From positions 310,001-374,000 of the forward strand of contig CAZDWZ010000004.1 in assembly GCA_964509425.1 (NCBI GenBank): 64,000 bases of DNA. The letters are read 5' to 3'. A model generated the notes under the pieces. It ran no database searches. It was not told the origin of the DNA and saw only the letters and a program-made list of their open reading frames with translations. The stretch comes from CAZDWZ01 sp964509425 (GTDB lineage: Bacteria > Bdellovibrionota_C > UBA2361 > SZUA-149 > CAZDWZ01). Position numbers and translations under genes: made by a program. Of the stretch, positions 20,168 to 28,284 are shown in pieces (position 1 is the first letter of the stretch; every line of letters begins with the position of its first letter).

Positions 20168-20794
20168 TCAAGCCGGAGGCTGCTTAGAAACGCTATGAAG
20201 TTTTTGCTGTGCCGACTGAAACCCTTCACTTAACAGCCAATCAATCGCCTCTGCTGCGACCGAAACGGCCTTTTCCACCTCGCGCCGTTCCTCCGCCTTA
20301 ATCGGGTTCAAAAGCCAGCCGGTCACGTTCGGATCGGTCTTTTTCCCCTCAGCCGCGGCGGGCAATCGCTCCCTTGGGTGCCCGATTCCGATTCTCAGCC
20401 TGAGAAACTCATCGCTCCCCGCTACACGTGAGAAGTCCGCCACACCCCGATGGCCACCGCTTGATCCACCGCGCTTCAGGCGAGCCACACCAGCAGGGAG
20501 ATCGAGCTCGTCATAGATGAGCAGCGTGTCCTCCAGCGCGACCTTGAAAAATCGGAGAGTCGGCAAAGCCGCCTCTCCGCTCCTGTTCATGTAGCGGATC
20601 GGCTTTACGAGCAGGAGATGCTCATCTTTTATTTTGATTTTGAGATAGGAGCAGCCGCCACCGTCGGTCCAGCTCGCTCCGGAAAGAGCATCCTTATGCC
20701 TTTCACACCAGGCATCAATCACCCAGAATCCGGCATTGTGCCGAGTATTTGCGTACTCGGCACCCGGGTTTCCCAAACCGACGAGGGCGAACAA
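20168..20794 (-). CDS. pth: Peptidyl-tRNA hydrolase
   Basis: Releases peptides from prematurely dropped peptidyl-tRNA. Signature residues: VGLGNPGAEYANTRHNAGF near the start with the catalytic histidine, VKPIRYMNRSGEA, and LIYDELDLPAGVARLKRGG followed by GHRGV. The 208 residues are normal. It lies 48 bp downstream of rplY, with prs upstream on the same strand: the widespread bacterial order prs-rplY(ctc)-pth, probably one operon. Confidence 0.97.
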   Translation of the reverse strand: MFALVGLGNPGAEYANTRHNAGFWVIDAWCERHKDALSGASWTDGGGCSYLKIKIKDEHLLLVKPIRYMNRSGEAALPTLRFFKVALEDTLLIYDELDLPAGVARLKRGGSSGGHRGVADFSRVAGSDEFLRLRIGIGHPRERLPAAAEGKKTDPNVTGWLLNPIKAEERREVEKAVSVAAEAIDWLLSEGFQSAQQKLHSVSKQPPA

Positions 20795-20842
20795 TGGAAA
20801 GCTCTCCTTAGGTTCTCTTCCCGACGGGAGCGCTGGCCGAGC

Positions 20843-21550
20843 TTACTTCTTACCGGCCGGAGCCTTTTCTTCCTTCTTGCCTTTATCGCCAGCAGCAGTC
20901 GCAGCGGCAGGAGCAGCAGCAGCGGCCGAGGCGGCGGATGCTGCGGCGGTCGCTGCAGCTTCAGCAGCAGCGTCTTCAGCAGCTTTCTTCGCGAGCGATA
21001 TAGCAGAAACGATGGTCAGGTTTTCGGCACTCACGAGAGTGACACCTGCCGGAAGCACGATGTCAGAAGCATGGAGTGAACCGCCTTCGCGAAGCTCCGA
21101 AATGTCCACACGGAGAACTTCAGGAATCGCAGACGGGAGACATTCGACTTCGATCTCGTACTCGTTTTGGTTCAAGAATGCGCGATTTTCCTTCACCGCG
21201 AGCGATTCGCCGAAAACTTCGAGCGATACCGTGACGACGAGTTTGTGTCCTTCGCTCACTCGCAAAAAGTCGACGTGGAGGAGACGGCCGCTGACGGCGT
21301 CAATCTGCACGTCCTTGATGAGCGCCATCATTCCATTCAGAGTGGATTCTTCGCTTTTTAATCGGAAGATTTGTGTCGACTTACAGCCGCGAACAGCCAT
21401 TTGATAGGCATGGTCGTTGAAGGACAGCGAAACGGATTCATTTCCTTCCGAATAGATCACCGCTGGAATATTTCCTTCACGACGCATCCGCCGGGCGGCA
21501 GGGCCTCCCATCTCGACTCGTCCACTTACTGGGATAAATTTCTCTTCCAC
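20843..21550 (-). CDS. rplY: 50S ribosomal protein bL25, long CTC type
   Basis: 5S rRNA-binding protein in its long two-domain form (TL5/CTC). The N-terminal domain has RMRREGNIPAVIYSEG; the C-terminal beta domain (about residues 100-185) has VLRVDISELREGGSLHASDI, typical of CTC proteins. The last ~45 residues are an extreme low-complexity Ala-rich stretch ending in Lys/Glu (KGKKEEKAPAGKK), a common type of flexible extension. It lies in the prs-rplY-pth order. Confidence 0.95.
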   Translation of the reverse strand: MEEKFIPVSGRVEMGGPAARRMRREGNIPAVIYSEGNESVSLSFNDHAYQMAVRGCKSTQIFRLKSEESTLNGMMALIKDVQIDAVSGRLLHVDFLRVSEGHKLVVTVSLEVFGESLAVKENRAFLNQNEYEIEVECLPSAIPEVLRVDISELREGGSLHASDIVLPAGVTLVSAENLTIVSAISLAKKAAEDAAAEAAATAAASAASAAAAAPAAATAAGDKGKKEEKAPAGKK

Positions 21551-21667
21551 GGGTATTTACTCCTTCCTTTCCTCGATTCTATTTCTTGCAATACCAATTC
21601 GGTAAATTTTTTGCGAGGGCCCACGGAATTACTGGTAAAATCCCGTATGGCCTCTCCGTCGCCTTAT

Positions 21668-22639
21668 TTAGTCTTCTCCAAACAAGATGCTGAGAGAGTC
21701 ATCCTGATGGATCCGCTTGATCGCGTCCCCGAGCAAATGCGAGATCGATAGAGTCGTGAGCCAGCTTGAGCAGGCATCAACATCCGGATGATACACCGTG
21801 TCGCTCACGATCACTTCGGAGATCTTGCTCTTCGGCACCATCTCCTTTGCGGCCCCTGAAAGCACTGCGTGCGTGCAGCAGCAGACAACTTTCAATGCGC
21901 CATTATCAATCAGCGCGTCGGCAGCTTTAATCAAGGTGCCTCCGGTGTCGATCATGTCGTCAATAACGAGCGCAATCTTGCCTTTGACGTCCCCGACCAC
22001 GTTCATCTCAGCCACCTCATTTGGCTGATTTCGCCGTTTGTCGATGATCGCAAGTCCAACATCCAAACGCTTTGCGAATGCTCGAGCTCTCGTCACCCCA
22101 CCTGCGTCAGGCGAAATCACCACAATCGGCGCCCCACCTGACTTCGGACCCTTCGCGCCATACTGTTCTGCGAGATACGGAAGCAGAACCGGACGGGCGT
22201 AGAGGTTATCCACGGGGATGTCGAAGAACCCCATGATCTGATCCGCATGGAGGTCCATCGTCAGTACCCGATTTGCTCCCGCAGCAACGATCAGGTTTGA
22301 GACCAGCTTCGCTGCAATCGGCACACGCGGCTTGGTCTTTCGGTCTTGGCGCGCATATCCGTAATACGGAATGACCGCCGTGATTCGCTCCGCACTCGCC
22401 CTTCGGAGGGCGTCGATGATGAGCAGTAATTCGAGAATATTGTCGTTTGCCGGAGACGACGTGCTCTGCACTACAAAGACATCGCCGCCTCTGACGTTCG
22501 CTCCGATCTCGATACTGAGCTCACCGTCGCTGAACCGCCGCACGTCACAGCCGGTTACCTCAACACCCGAAGCCTGCGCAGCCTTTGCAGCAAGCTTTTG
22601 GTTTGAACGTCCGGCGATGATCGAGAGCTTTCCTCTCAT
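21668..22639 (-). CDS. prs: Ribose-phosphate pyrophosphokinase
   Basis: Makes PRPP from ribose-5-phosphate and ATP for purine, pyrimidine, His, Trp and NAD synthesis. Visible: KLSIIAGRSNQKLAAKAA at the N-terminus, the flexible-loop region PYYGYARQDRK, MDLHADQIMGFFDIPVDN, and the PRPP-binding loop VIDDMIDTGGTL. I use ATG 22639 (MRGKLSIIAG), which matches the family start. The frame is open back to 22687, but those codons run into the tRNA-Gln gene and are not family sequence. The protein is 323 residues, which is standard. Confidence 0.97.
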   Translation of the reverse strand: MRGKLSIIAGRSNQKLAAKAAQASGVEVTGCDVRRFSDGELSIEIGANVRGGDVFVVQSTSSPANDNILELLLIIDALRRASAERITAVIPYYGYARQDRKTKPRVPIAAKLVSNLIVAAGANRVLTMDLHADQIMGFFDIPVDNLYARPVLLPYLAEQYGAKGPKSGGAPIVVISPDAGGVTRARAFAKRLDVGLAIIDKRRNQPNEVAEMNVVGDVKGKIALVIDDMIDTGGTLIKAADALIDNGALKVVCCCTHAVLSGAAKEMVPKSKISEVIVSDTVYHPDVDACSSWLTTLSISHLLGDAIKRIHQDDSLSILFGED

Positions 22640-22663
22640 AAGAGCTTCAGGTTCCTGAACTAA

Positions 22664-22735
22664 CTGGCCGGGATGGATTCGAACCACCGAATGGCGGGAC
22701 CAAAACCCGCTGCCTTACCGCTTGGCGACCGGCCA
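22664..22735 (-). tRNA. tRNA-Gln (anticodon UUG)
   Basis: 72-nt cloverleaf. The acceptor stem is TGGCCGG/CCGGCCA with discriminator G, the anticodon stem GCGGG/CCCGC encloses the loop TTTTGGT (anticodon TTG), and the T-arm contains GGTTCGAATCC. CCA is not encoded. It sits between ispE and prs on the same strand, 24 nt before the prs start codon, so prs mRNA probably needs tRNA processing or has its own promoter. Confidence 0.95.
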
Positions 22736-22809
22736 CCAAATAGCCGAAAACGAGGAAAGCTCAAAAGCGATCCCGCCGGCGTTCTTCGAAAAGCCGCACT
22801 CGAAATAGT

Positions 22810-23904
22810 TTAGAGTTGGAATTCAGTCCAGTGAAGAAAATATCCCTTCTCCACAAGATCGGATTCGTAACTCAAATTCGAATCGTCTTCGACAAAAAGC
22901 CCGACGAGCGTACTCCCGCTGCCAGCGAGAAACACGCGCTCTGCTCCTCCCTCGAGAAGCCTATCTCTTACCTCGGTCATCTGCGGATTAAAACGGTAAT
23001 ATACCGTCTCGAAGTCATTCTCGAACAAACAGCCGGAAAGCCGGTTCGGAATGCCCCGCGAAACCTCAGGTCGGCGATAGGCCCGGCCCGAAAGCCCCTC
23101 GCCATTACCTTCTCGATAGGACAAAGTCAACGGCGTTTGAGCAAAAGCTAAGTAATTTCCATCTCTTGCCAGAGTCAATCCGAACTCCCGAAGAACTGGC
23201 GATTTTTCGGGTGAATAGCCTGCCGAATCGAATATCCCCCCCTCGGCCCGGCGCTTTTCCGCCAGTGCCGAATACATCCTCGCCGTCTCGCATCCCCAAG
23301 GGGGTTTAACGAGAAGGACCCTCACGCCGGTGAACATTTCTTGGACGTACTCATAATCCTGCTCGCAGATGACGTTCACCGTTTCTCCGCGGCCGGTCAT
23401 AAAACAGAGCCGGCGCTTGAGCAGAGCGGGCACATCGGACCCCAGCTCCGCTGCAATTGACTCGATTTCGACTCCGATTGGGATCTGAAAAAGATCGGCA
23501 AGAGCAAGGAGAGTGGAGGCGCAATTGCTGCTTCCGCCCCCGAGTCCCGCTTCCAGCGGAATTCGCTTCAGAAGGTCAATGGACACGCCTTCGCGAAGGT
23601 GTGGAAACTCCAGGAAAAACCGCTCTGCCGCGCGAAATGCGATGTTTTCATGAGATTCTAGTTTTCGAATCACATTCTTCGCACTCTCAATTCCCTGCGC
23701 TTCGAGGTGTGCGCGAAGCTCAGGAGAGATCTGAAGGAAGAGGCGCACACGAGGCTCACCGCCCGCCGGCGTGAATGTCTCGACCGAAATCTCGTCAGAG
23801 AACGTAAGCGGGGCAATCATGGATTCCAAGCGATGAAACCCGCTCGGCAAGCGGTCGAGAATCCGAAGTCCTAGATTTAATTTTGCGGGCGATACGATTT
23901 TCAA
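22810..23904 (-). CDS. ispE: 4-diphosphocytidyl-2-C-methyl-D-erythritol kinase
   Basis: GHMP kinase of the MEP isoprenoid pathway; phosphorylates CDP-ME. N-terminus SPAKLNLGLRILDRLPSGFH with the catalytic Lys and the conserved GFH; ATP-binding glycine loop PLEAGLGGGSSNCAS at about residue 128; C-terminal LAGSGSTLVGLF, a GHMP motif 3. Length 364 exceeds the ~285-300 of E. coli IspE. The extra residues lie mostly in the region after residue 215 (about 235-290), which I cannot assign. It is followed on the same strand by tRNA-Gln and prs, a common neighbour arrangement (ispE-prs). Confidence 0.93.
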   Translation of the reverse strand: MKIVSPAKLNLGLRILDRLPSGFHRLESMIAPLTFSDEISVETFTPAGGEPRVRLFLQISPELRAHLEAQGIESAKNVIRKLESHENIAFRAAERFFLEFPHLREGVSIDLLKRIPLEAGLGGGSSNCASTLLALADLFQIPIGVEIESIAAELGSDVPALLKRRLCFMTGRGETVNVICEQDYEYVQEMFTGVRVLLVKPPWGCETARMYSALAEKRRAEGGIFDSAGYSPEKSPVLREFGLTLARDGNYLAFAQTPLTLSYREGNGEGLSGRAYRRPEVSRGIPNRLSGCLFENDFETVYYRFNPQMTEVRDRLLEGGAERVFLAGSGSTLVGLFVEDDSNLSYESDLVEKGYFLHWTEFQL

Positions 23905-24090
23905 GGCGACCTGTCACACGGCTTCAGCTCTGAAGATTGCGGAAACGATTAGCGGAGTGAACCGTTGATAGCAACCGTTCTGCACCGCTTCTCGACCTTT
24001 TGCCATGCACCTCTCGCCGCTATACGATAGAGACGAGAGGCGGCCGAAAATAATTCCGCTCGAAGAAAAACTTCAGACCCGGGAACGTTC

Positions 24091-24690
24091 GTGAGATTAT
24101 CGAGACTTGCCGACGAGGTGCTTCAGTTCAGCGGGAGATTCGCCGGGCGGCTCGGGATTTCGCATTTTTTCTTTGAGTCGGCACTGCGCCGCTCTTCACC
24201 CGAAAAATTTCCGGTACTCATTCATTTCGTATGTCAGGGGAACATCTTGCGAAGCGCTTACGCTGCCGAGCGTTTTAAGCAAATTCTCAAAGAACGCGAC
24301 CTCCGCGACTATACCGTGAGCTCATCGGGCACGATGACCGACCTTGGGAAGCTCGCCGATCCGAATGGTATCAAGGCGGCAAAAACAAAAGGCGTTTCGC
24401 TCGAAAACCACCGGACGACGCCAATCGATGCATCGACGCTCGCCGAGGCCTGGCTTATCGTGACCATGGACCGGAAGGTGCATCATCGGGTCGGTGACCG
24501 GTTTCCGGAGCACGGAGGTAAGCGCCTTCTCCTCGCGTCGTTACTTCTTCCCGAGGGAAAAGGCCCCAATGTCCGGGATCCGTATGGAAAATCATTGGGG
24601 GTCGTCGTCGAAACATTTACGCTGATTGACCAGGCATTGGAGAAGTTAGTAGAAGAGCTACCCACTTCTCGCGTAACCACGCTCCCGTAG
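24091..24690 (+). CDS. Low-molecular-weight protein tyrosine phosphatase family protein
   Basis: The phosphatase P-loop is intact: HFVCQGNILRSAYAAE at about residue 48 gives the C-x5-R motif with the following Ser, and the general-acid loop is VRDPYG at about residue 165. Compared with a typical ~150-residue LMW-PTP it has about 40 extra N-terminal residues (RLADEVLQFSGRFAGR and on) of unclear role, so the real start could be later. Family members dephosphorylate tyrosine kinases in exopolysaccharide systems or arsenate; nothing beside it tells which. The last ten bases, including the stop codon, lie inside the tRNA-Arg gene. Confidence 0.85.
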   Translation: MRLSRLADEVLQFSGRFAGRLGISHFFFESALRRSSPEKFPVLIHFVCQGNILRSAYAAERFKQILKERDLRDYTVSSSGTMTDLGKLADPNGIKAAKTKGVSLENHRTTPIDASTLAEAWLIVTMDRKVHHRVGDRFPEHGGKRLLLASLLLPEGKGPNVRDPYGKSLGVVVETFTLIDQALEKLVEELPTSRVTTLP

Positions 24691-24752
24691 TGAAACGGAT
24701 ATCACGCAGCCCTCCGAAGGCTGAATTTCAAGTTCGAGTCTTGACGGGAGCA
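24681..24752 (+). tRNA. tRNA-Arg (anticodon CCG)
   Basis: 72-nt cloverleaf on the plus strand. Acceptor GCTCCCG/CGGGAGC with discriminator A, anticodon stem CAGCC/GGCTG around loop CTCCGAA (anticodon CCG, reads CGG), T-arm with AGTTCGAGTCT. CCA is not encoded. Its first ten bases are also the last codons and stop of the phosphatase gene, and the next ORF starts 21 nt after its 3' end. Confidence 0.92.
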
Positions 24753-24773
24753 TTTCATTCTTGAGGCCGTGCG

Positions 24774-25721
24774 ATGGAGAAAAGCGAACACAAAGTTCTC
24801 GTTCCGGGTGGAAAAGTCCATGCCGTGAGCTGCGGCCGGGCGAATGGATCGCCACTCATCGGACTTCACGGCGGACCTGGGTTTAGTCACAACTACTTGG
24901 AACCTCTCTTCGGCTTGAGCGATGCTCACCAAGTTATTCTCTACGATCAGCTGGGGTGCGGAGACTCCGAGAGGCCCGAAGATCCGGCTCTGTGGACCAT
25001 AGAGCGCCATGTCGATGAGCTCTTTGCGGTTATCGATCACTTCGGTTTGAAAGACGTTCAGCTTCTCGGACACTCTTGGGGCACGATTCTCGCCGTCGAG
25101 GCGTATGTAAGAAAACCTTCGATTTTCAAGAGCCTCATTCTCGGAAGTCCCTGCATTGATGTTCCGCTCTGGGCGAGAGACGCCATGGACCTCCGGACCA
25201 AACTTCCAAAACACCACGTGGAAGCCTTGAACCGCGGCGAAGCCAATCGAGATTTGATGTCGTCTGAGTATCTCGCGGCAACGCAGGAGTACTATCGGCG
25301 CTTCGTCTACGGGATGGAAACTTTCCCCGATTGCCTGAAGCGCTCGAACGCAAAGGCAGGCGGCGACGTCTATCGCGCCATGTGGGGAGTGAACGAATTT
25401 TTTATCAATGGCAGTCTTGCGCCCTATGATGGAAAGAAACACCTCGCGGGAATCAAAGCTCCGGTTTGGTATTTCACGGGGCGGAATGACGAGGCGACAC
25501 CGTCGGCGACGAAGATCTACTCGGATCTCACTCCGAAGAGCGCTCTCACCATTTTTGAAAAAAGCTCGCATCACCCTCACCTCACTGAAACCGAAAGTTT
25601 TCTGGGCGATCTGAGGCGATTTTTGACCGCCGTCGACGCGGGCTCGGAGTTTAAACCCTCGTCCTCATCGGACAAAGGATCCTGGTTTCGACGACTCATT
25701 TCGAATTCGGGACTCGGTTGA
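24774..25721 (+). CDS. Alpha/beta hydrolase, proline iminopeptidase-like
   Basis: Alpha/beta-hydrolase fold with oxyanion motif GLHGGPGFSHN (about residue 30), nucleophile elbow LGHSWGTILA (Ser about residue 102), an Asp after FTGRNDEATPS, and His in SSHHPHLTE. HGGPG plus GHSWG is the pattern of prolyl aminopeptidase and related tricorn-interacting-factor-like peptidases (S33). At 315 residues the length is right. No signal peptide, so cytoplasmic. It starts 21 bp after tRNA-Arg and probably shares its transcript. Ester or amide hydrolases with the same motifs exist, so the substrate is not certain. Confidence 0.85.
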   Translation: MEKSEHKVLVPGGKVHAVSCGRANGSPLIGLHGGPGFSHNYLEPLFGLSDAHQVILYDQLGCGDSERPEDPALWTIERHVDELFAVIDHFGLKDVQLLGHSWGTILAVEAYVRKPSIFKSLILGSPCIDVPLWARDAMDLRTKLPKHHVEALNRGEANRDLMSSEYLAATQEYYRRFVYGMETFPDCLKRSNAKAGGDVYRAMWGVNEFFINGSLAPYDGKKHLAGIKAPVWYFTGRNDEATPSATKIYSDLTPKSALTIFEKSSHHPHLTETESFLGDLRRFLTAVDAGSEFKPSSSSDKGSWFRRLISNSGLG

Positions 25722-25782
25722 GCTTCCCAAAAGTCGTTGCTCACACTCGAAAGCGGGTTCGTACGAAAAGAGAATTGCGGAA

Positions 25783-25856
25783 GAGAGAAACGGCGGAGGC
25801 ACTCTGCAAATTGGGGGAAAAACCCTCAACTGCCGAATGCCTCCGCCGTTTCTCTT
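25783..25856. terminator. Long hairpin between convergent genes
   Basis: An 18-bp perfect inverted repeat (left arm ending GGCGGAGGCA, right arm starting TGCCTCCGCC) with an inner weaker stem (TTGGGG/CCCTCAA). It lies about 60 bp after the hydrolase gene on plus and about 12 bp after the unknown gene on minus, so it can end both transcripts. No clean T-run follows on either side. Confidence 0.65.
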
Positions 25857-25868
25857 GCCGTGCTCCTG

Positions 25869-26405
25869 TCATTCCTTGACGGCGGCAGCACGAGCGAGGA
25901 AGCGACCGGACGCTTCGCAGAAAAATCCGTTCCTGAGCGCGAAGTTCGCACGCTGCCGAGCGACGAGTAAGAAGTCGCCGTCAGTCGTGGGAATGAAGTT
26001 CAGCGCAGAGAACACCGGACTGCCCCGCTCGGCCTGCACCTGTCCTCGACACGTCTCCAGCACCACCCCGCGATACGCGTTCCGGCGGCGAGAGGTAGCG
26101 AGCAGTTGCCCAATCAGCCACCTCATCCCGTCCTGGGTGAGTGCGGTGAGTGCGCGACCCCTGAGGAACGCTCCGAACATCGACACCACGGTCTCGTCCT
26201 TGGAGTACCGCAGGAGGTGCTTGGTCAGTCCGCCTTCAGCGAAGAGAAACTCGTTCCGAACCAGACCGGCGCACACCGCGTGACGGATGTCCTCGTCGTC
26301 GAGACAGCAGAATGAATGCAGCATGCCCGACACGTAGTCGGACTTGGACAGCCTGTCCAAGAGGTCTGCTTTCGAGGTGGTGACGGCGCTCACGGACTGC
26401 AGCAC
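25869..26405 (-). CDS. Unrecognised protein of the 25.8-27.7 kb accessory patch
   Basis: Not recognised. About 178 residues if begun at GTG 26405. The reading frame is open to 26696, but that part overlaps the acyl-carrier-like gene and its terminator and reads poorly. An ATG at 26324 is another option; no clear ribosome-binding site decides. The sequence is mixed alpha, with SKADLLDRLSKSDYVSG, DDEDIRHAVCAGLVRNEF and a C-terminal section with ARQRANFALRNGF. No signal peptide or membrane helix. One 60-base sample (26101-26160) is 65% G+C, above the neighbouring host genes. It is bounded by a strong hairpin on each side, so it is probably transcribed alone. Confidence 0.45.
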   Translation of the reverse strand: MLQSVSAVTTSKADLLDRLSKSDYVSGMLHSFCCLDDEDIRHAVCAGLVRNEFLFAEGGLTKHLLRYSKDETVVSMFGAFLRGRALTALTQDGMRWLIGQLLATSRRRNAYRGVVLETCRGQVQAERGSPVFSALNFIPTTDGDFLLVARQRANFALRNGFFCEASGRFLARAAAVKE

Positions 26406-26506
26406 CCGGCAGTACAAAGTTCGTGCAAAGCGCAAACAAAGAGAGAGATCGGAGCCGCTTCGGCAAGCAGTAACTCCGAAATACGTGTGAAAAAAATTTG
26501 GCAGAA

Positions 26507-26542
26507 CCCGGAGTCCGCTTCGCAGGCAAGCGGAGCTCCGGG
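26507..26542 (-). terminator. Two-part hairpin terminator after the ACP-like gene
   Basis: Outer stem CCCGGAG/CTCCGGG, a small unpaired step, inner stem CCGCTT/AAGCGG, loop of about 7 nt. On the minus strand it is followed after about 9 nt by a run of seven T, as in an intrinsic terminator. It begins 25 nt after the ACP-like stop codon. Confidence 0.75.
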
Positions 26543-26566
26543 GTTTCGCGCCTTCACGACCTCTGA

Positions 26567-26914
26567 TCACGCATCGAGCAGCGTGTTGACCATTTCGACC
26601 AACTTCTTCAGCGTGAGTCCCTTCGTCTCGTTCGCCACCGCGTTCAGCTTGTTCGAGACGCCGAACGACTTCTCGAGAGCGAGCATCAGCTCCCACATCC
26701 CGAGACCGTCGAGGCCGACCCCGTTGTCCGCCACGACCGTGTCGTCGGTGACGGTCGCGGGCGCGACCTTGAGCTTCTCCGCGACGCAGGCGACGATCTT
26801 CTCGCGGCGGCCGCCCCGCGGGGCATCGACGCCGGCCGTGCCTTCCGCGACTTCCGCGCTAGCCGTCAAGCCGTGCCGTGTGGGCGCGCCACCGGACCGC
26901 GGTTTCTTAGCCAT
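26567..26914 (-). CDS. Acyl-carrier-protein-like protein lacking the phosphopantetheine serine
   Basis: 115 residues from ATG 26914, which has a GGGGAGG ribosome site; the frame is open further up but without similarity. Residues ~1-35 are a basic, disordered leader. Residues ~40-115 follow an acyl carrier protein: a helix-I-like VACVAEKLKV, TVTDDTVVADNGVG, then GLDGLGMWELMLALEKSFGV where ACPs have ADSLDTVELVMALEEEFG, and a final helix LVEMVNTLLD. The serine of the DSL motif is replaced by glycine (codon GGT on the coding strand), so 4'-phosphopantetheine cannot be attached in the usual way. It may be a non-catalytic ACP homologue that binds or regulates rather than carries. No ketosynthase or ligase gene is nearby. 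Confidence 0.7.
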   Translation of the reverse strand: MAKKPRSGGAPTRHGLTASAEVAEGTAGVDAPRGGRREKIVACVAEKLKVAPATVTDDTVVADNGVGLDGLGMWELMLALEKSFGVSNKLNAVANETKGLTLKKLVEMVNTLLDA

Positions 26915-27094
26915 GATGAGACCTCCCCTCCCATTCCTGTGAGCGACAGAAATGAGGTGTGCCGATGGATCAGCTCCGGTCGGTGCGGCACGATGCCCTG
27001 CACCAAAACCATCTCTTGCCGAAGCTTTTCCCATGAGGAGCCGCGTCGAGAGCGCGTCTCGATGGCAAAAGCCGGAATTATTGTTGAGTTGTCG

Positions 27095-27133
27095 CTAGAA
27101 AAAGAAAGAGCGGTAGAGGCCCCACTCTACCGC
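27095..27133 (-). terminator. Intrinsic terminator after the unknown 147-residue gene
   Basis: Perfect 9-bp stem GCGGTAGAG/CTCTACCGC with a 6-nt loop, followed on the minus strand by TCTTTCTTTTTC. It lies about 75 bp past the stop of the 27207-27650 gene and before the ACP-like gene, so these two genes are transcribed separately. Confidence 0.8.
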
Positions 27134-27206
27134 ATCGAAACCACTTAGTGAATGAGTTTCGAGATCCGGAGTGATTCTCAAAAGTTCTGTGCTTTCGAGA
27201 ACCGCT

Positions 27207-27650
27207 CTAATGCACATTTTCGACGTCGCTCACGATGATCGTGGCTCGTTGACGCCCGTCCTCCTCCAATACCCCTTGGACCGCAGCATACGCCCCATAC
27301 ACCAGCTCCCCACTGATCACGGTGTTCTCGTCCAAGTAGAAATCTTCCCCGTTTACGGCGTATTTGGACTTCACACCGAAGCACAACGCTCCTTCGATGT
27401 AGAACGAGAGAACCTGACAATCTGCCTCGTCATCGGCAAGCACCGCTTCCGGAATTTCAGCGTCCCAAAGCGGCTGCTCGATCGCCTCCTGCACGCCCAG
27501 ATTCAACGGGCGATCGAGCACCGAGAGAAATCGTATGGGTTTATCGAACACACCAAGGAGAGGAATGGGAGTCTTTAGCCACTCGGGCAAACGCTCAGCG
27601 CAGCTTCTCACAAAGAACATCTGCGGTTGAATTTCCAATGCGGCTATCAC
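27207..27650 (-). CDS. Unrecognised acidic protein of the accessory patch
   Basis: 147 residues, not recognised. I start at GTG 27650, where AAGGGAG lies 9 nt upstream; an in-frame TTG at 27689 has no such site. Features: an N-terminal MFFVRSCAERLPEWLKTPIP, LWDAEIPEAVLADDEADC, a probable beta section FYIEGALCFGVKSKYAV and VISGELVYGAYAAV, and a hydrophilic end. No signal peptide or membrane helix. It is followed by its own terminator. Upstream of it lies a long stretch without a convincing gene (27651-28284). Confidence 0.55.
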   Translation of the reverse strand: MIAALEIQPQMFFVRSCAERLPEWLKTPIPLLGVFDKPIRFLSVLDRPLNLGVQEAIEQPLWDAEIPEAVLADDEADCQVLSFYIEGALCFGVKSKYAVNGEDFYLDENTVISGELVYGAYAAVQGVLEEDGRQRATIIVSDVENVH

Positions 27651-28284
27651 GATGACAATCTCCCTTCCATTACTGTGAGGGATCGGCAACAGACAGGATC
27701 GATCTTAATACGGGGAATCTCGCAATTTTGAGTATATGTACCGCGTAAAATTCGGATCACCGGAATTTGAACCCGCCGGTCTCCGCGAGAGCGGTGCTAA
27801 TCGCATATATTTTCAGCGGTTTTCTCTCAGCCGTAAGCTCTCTCAATCCACTGACGGAATCGCCTAGAAATTCTAGAAAAAATGCGGAATTCTCCTAGTC
27901 GCTTCGGCTTCGGCGCATTTCCCTCCTCATAAAGCCTCAAAATTGAGGCTCGCGGAGAGCACCGCGAAATCGATACGATGTTGGATATTTTTTCAGAAAG
28001 GGGCATGATGCCGACTCGGTCCGCTGGAACCGCTTGATCGAACGCCTCATCTTACATGGCGGTCGCTCGGTCGTCGGCAGCAGATCGTCCGGAAAGACAC
28101 CACCTGCAAGATTCAACATGCAGAACTTTTTTTCGGGTGATTGGGTTGCGGTGGGGCGAAGTGGCAGTGTTGCGGAGTGACAGTGTTGCGGAGTGGTGTT
28201 GCGGTTGCGGAGTGGCGTTGCGGAGTGGCGTTGCGGAGTGACACTGTGCGGTGTGGAGTTATGTGGAGCTGAGGGGGCGCTGGT
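27651..28284. other. 634-bp stretch with no convincing gene
   Basis: Contains the upstream region of the 27207-27650 gene and a G-rich repeat patch (28170-28240). A 197-codon minus-strand frame crosses it, but it runs through the repeats and into the zinc-ribbon gene and is rejected. No tRNA or clear promoter pair recognised. Confidence 0.5.
28170..28240 (+). repeat. Imperfect tandem repeat of TTGCGGAGTG
   Basis: The 10-mer TTGCGGAGTG occurs five times in 71 bp, starting at 28170, 28186, 28205, 28218 and 28231; the last three copies are spaced exactly 13 bp apart. It ends about 45 bp before the zinc-ribbon start codon, so it forms part of that gene's upstream region. Confidence 0.85.

Noticed and set aside
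22640..22687. Longer N-terminus for prs
   Set aside because: The extra codons overlap tRNA-Gln and do not match the family; MRGKLSIIAG at 22639 is the family start.
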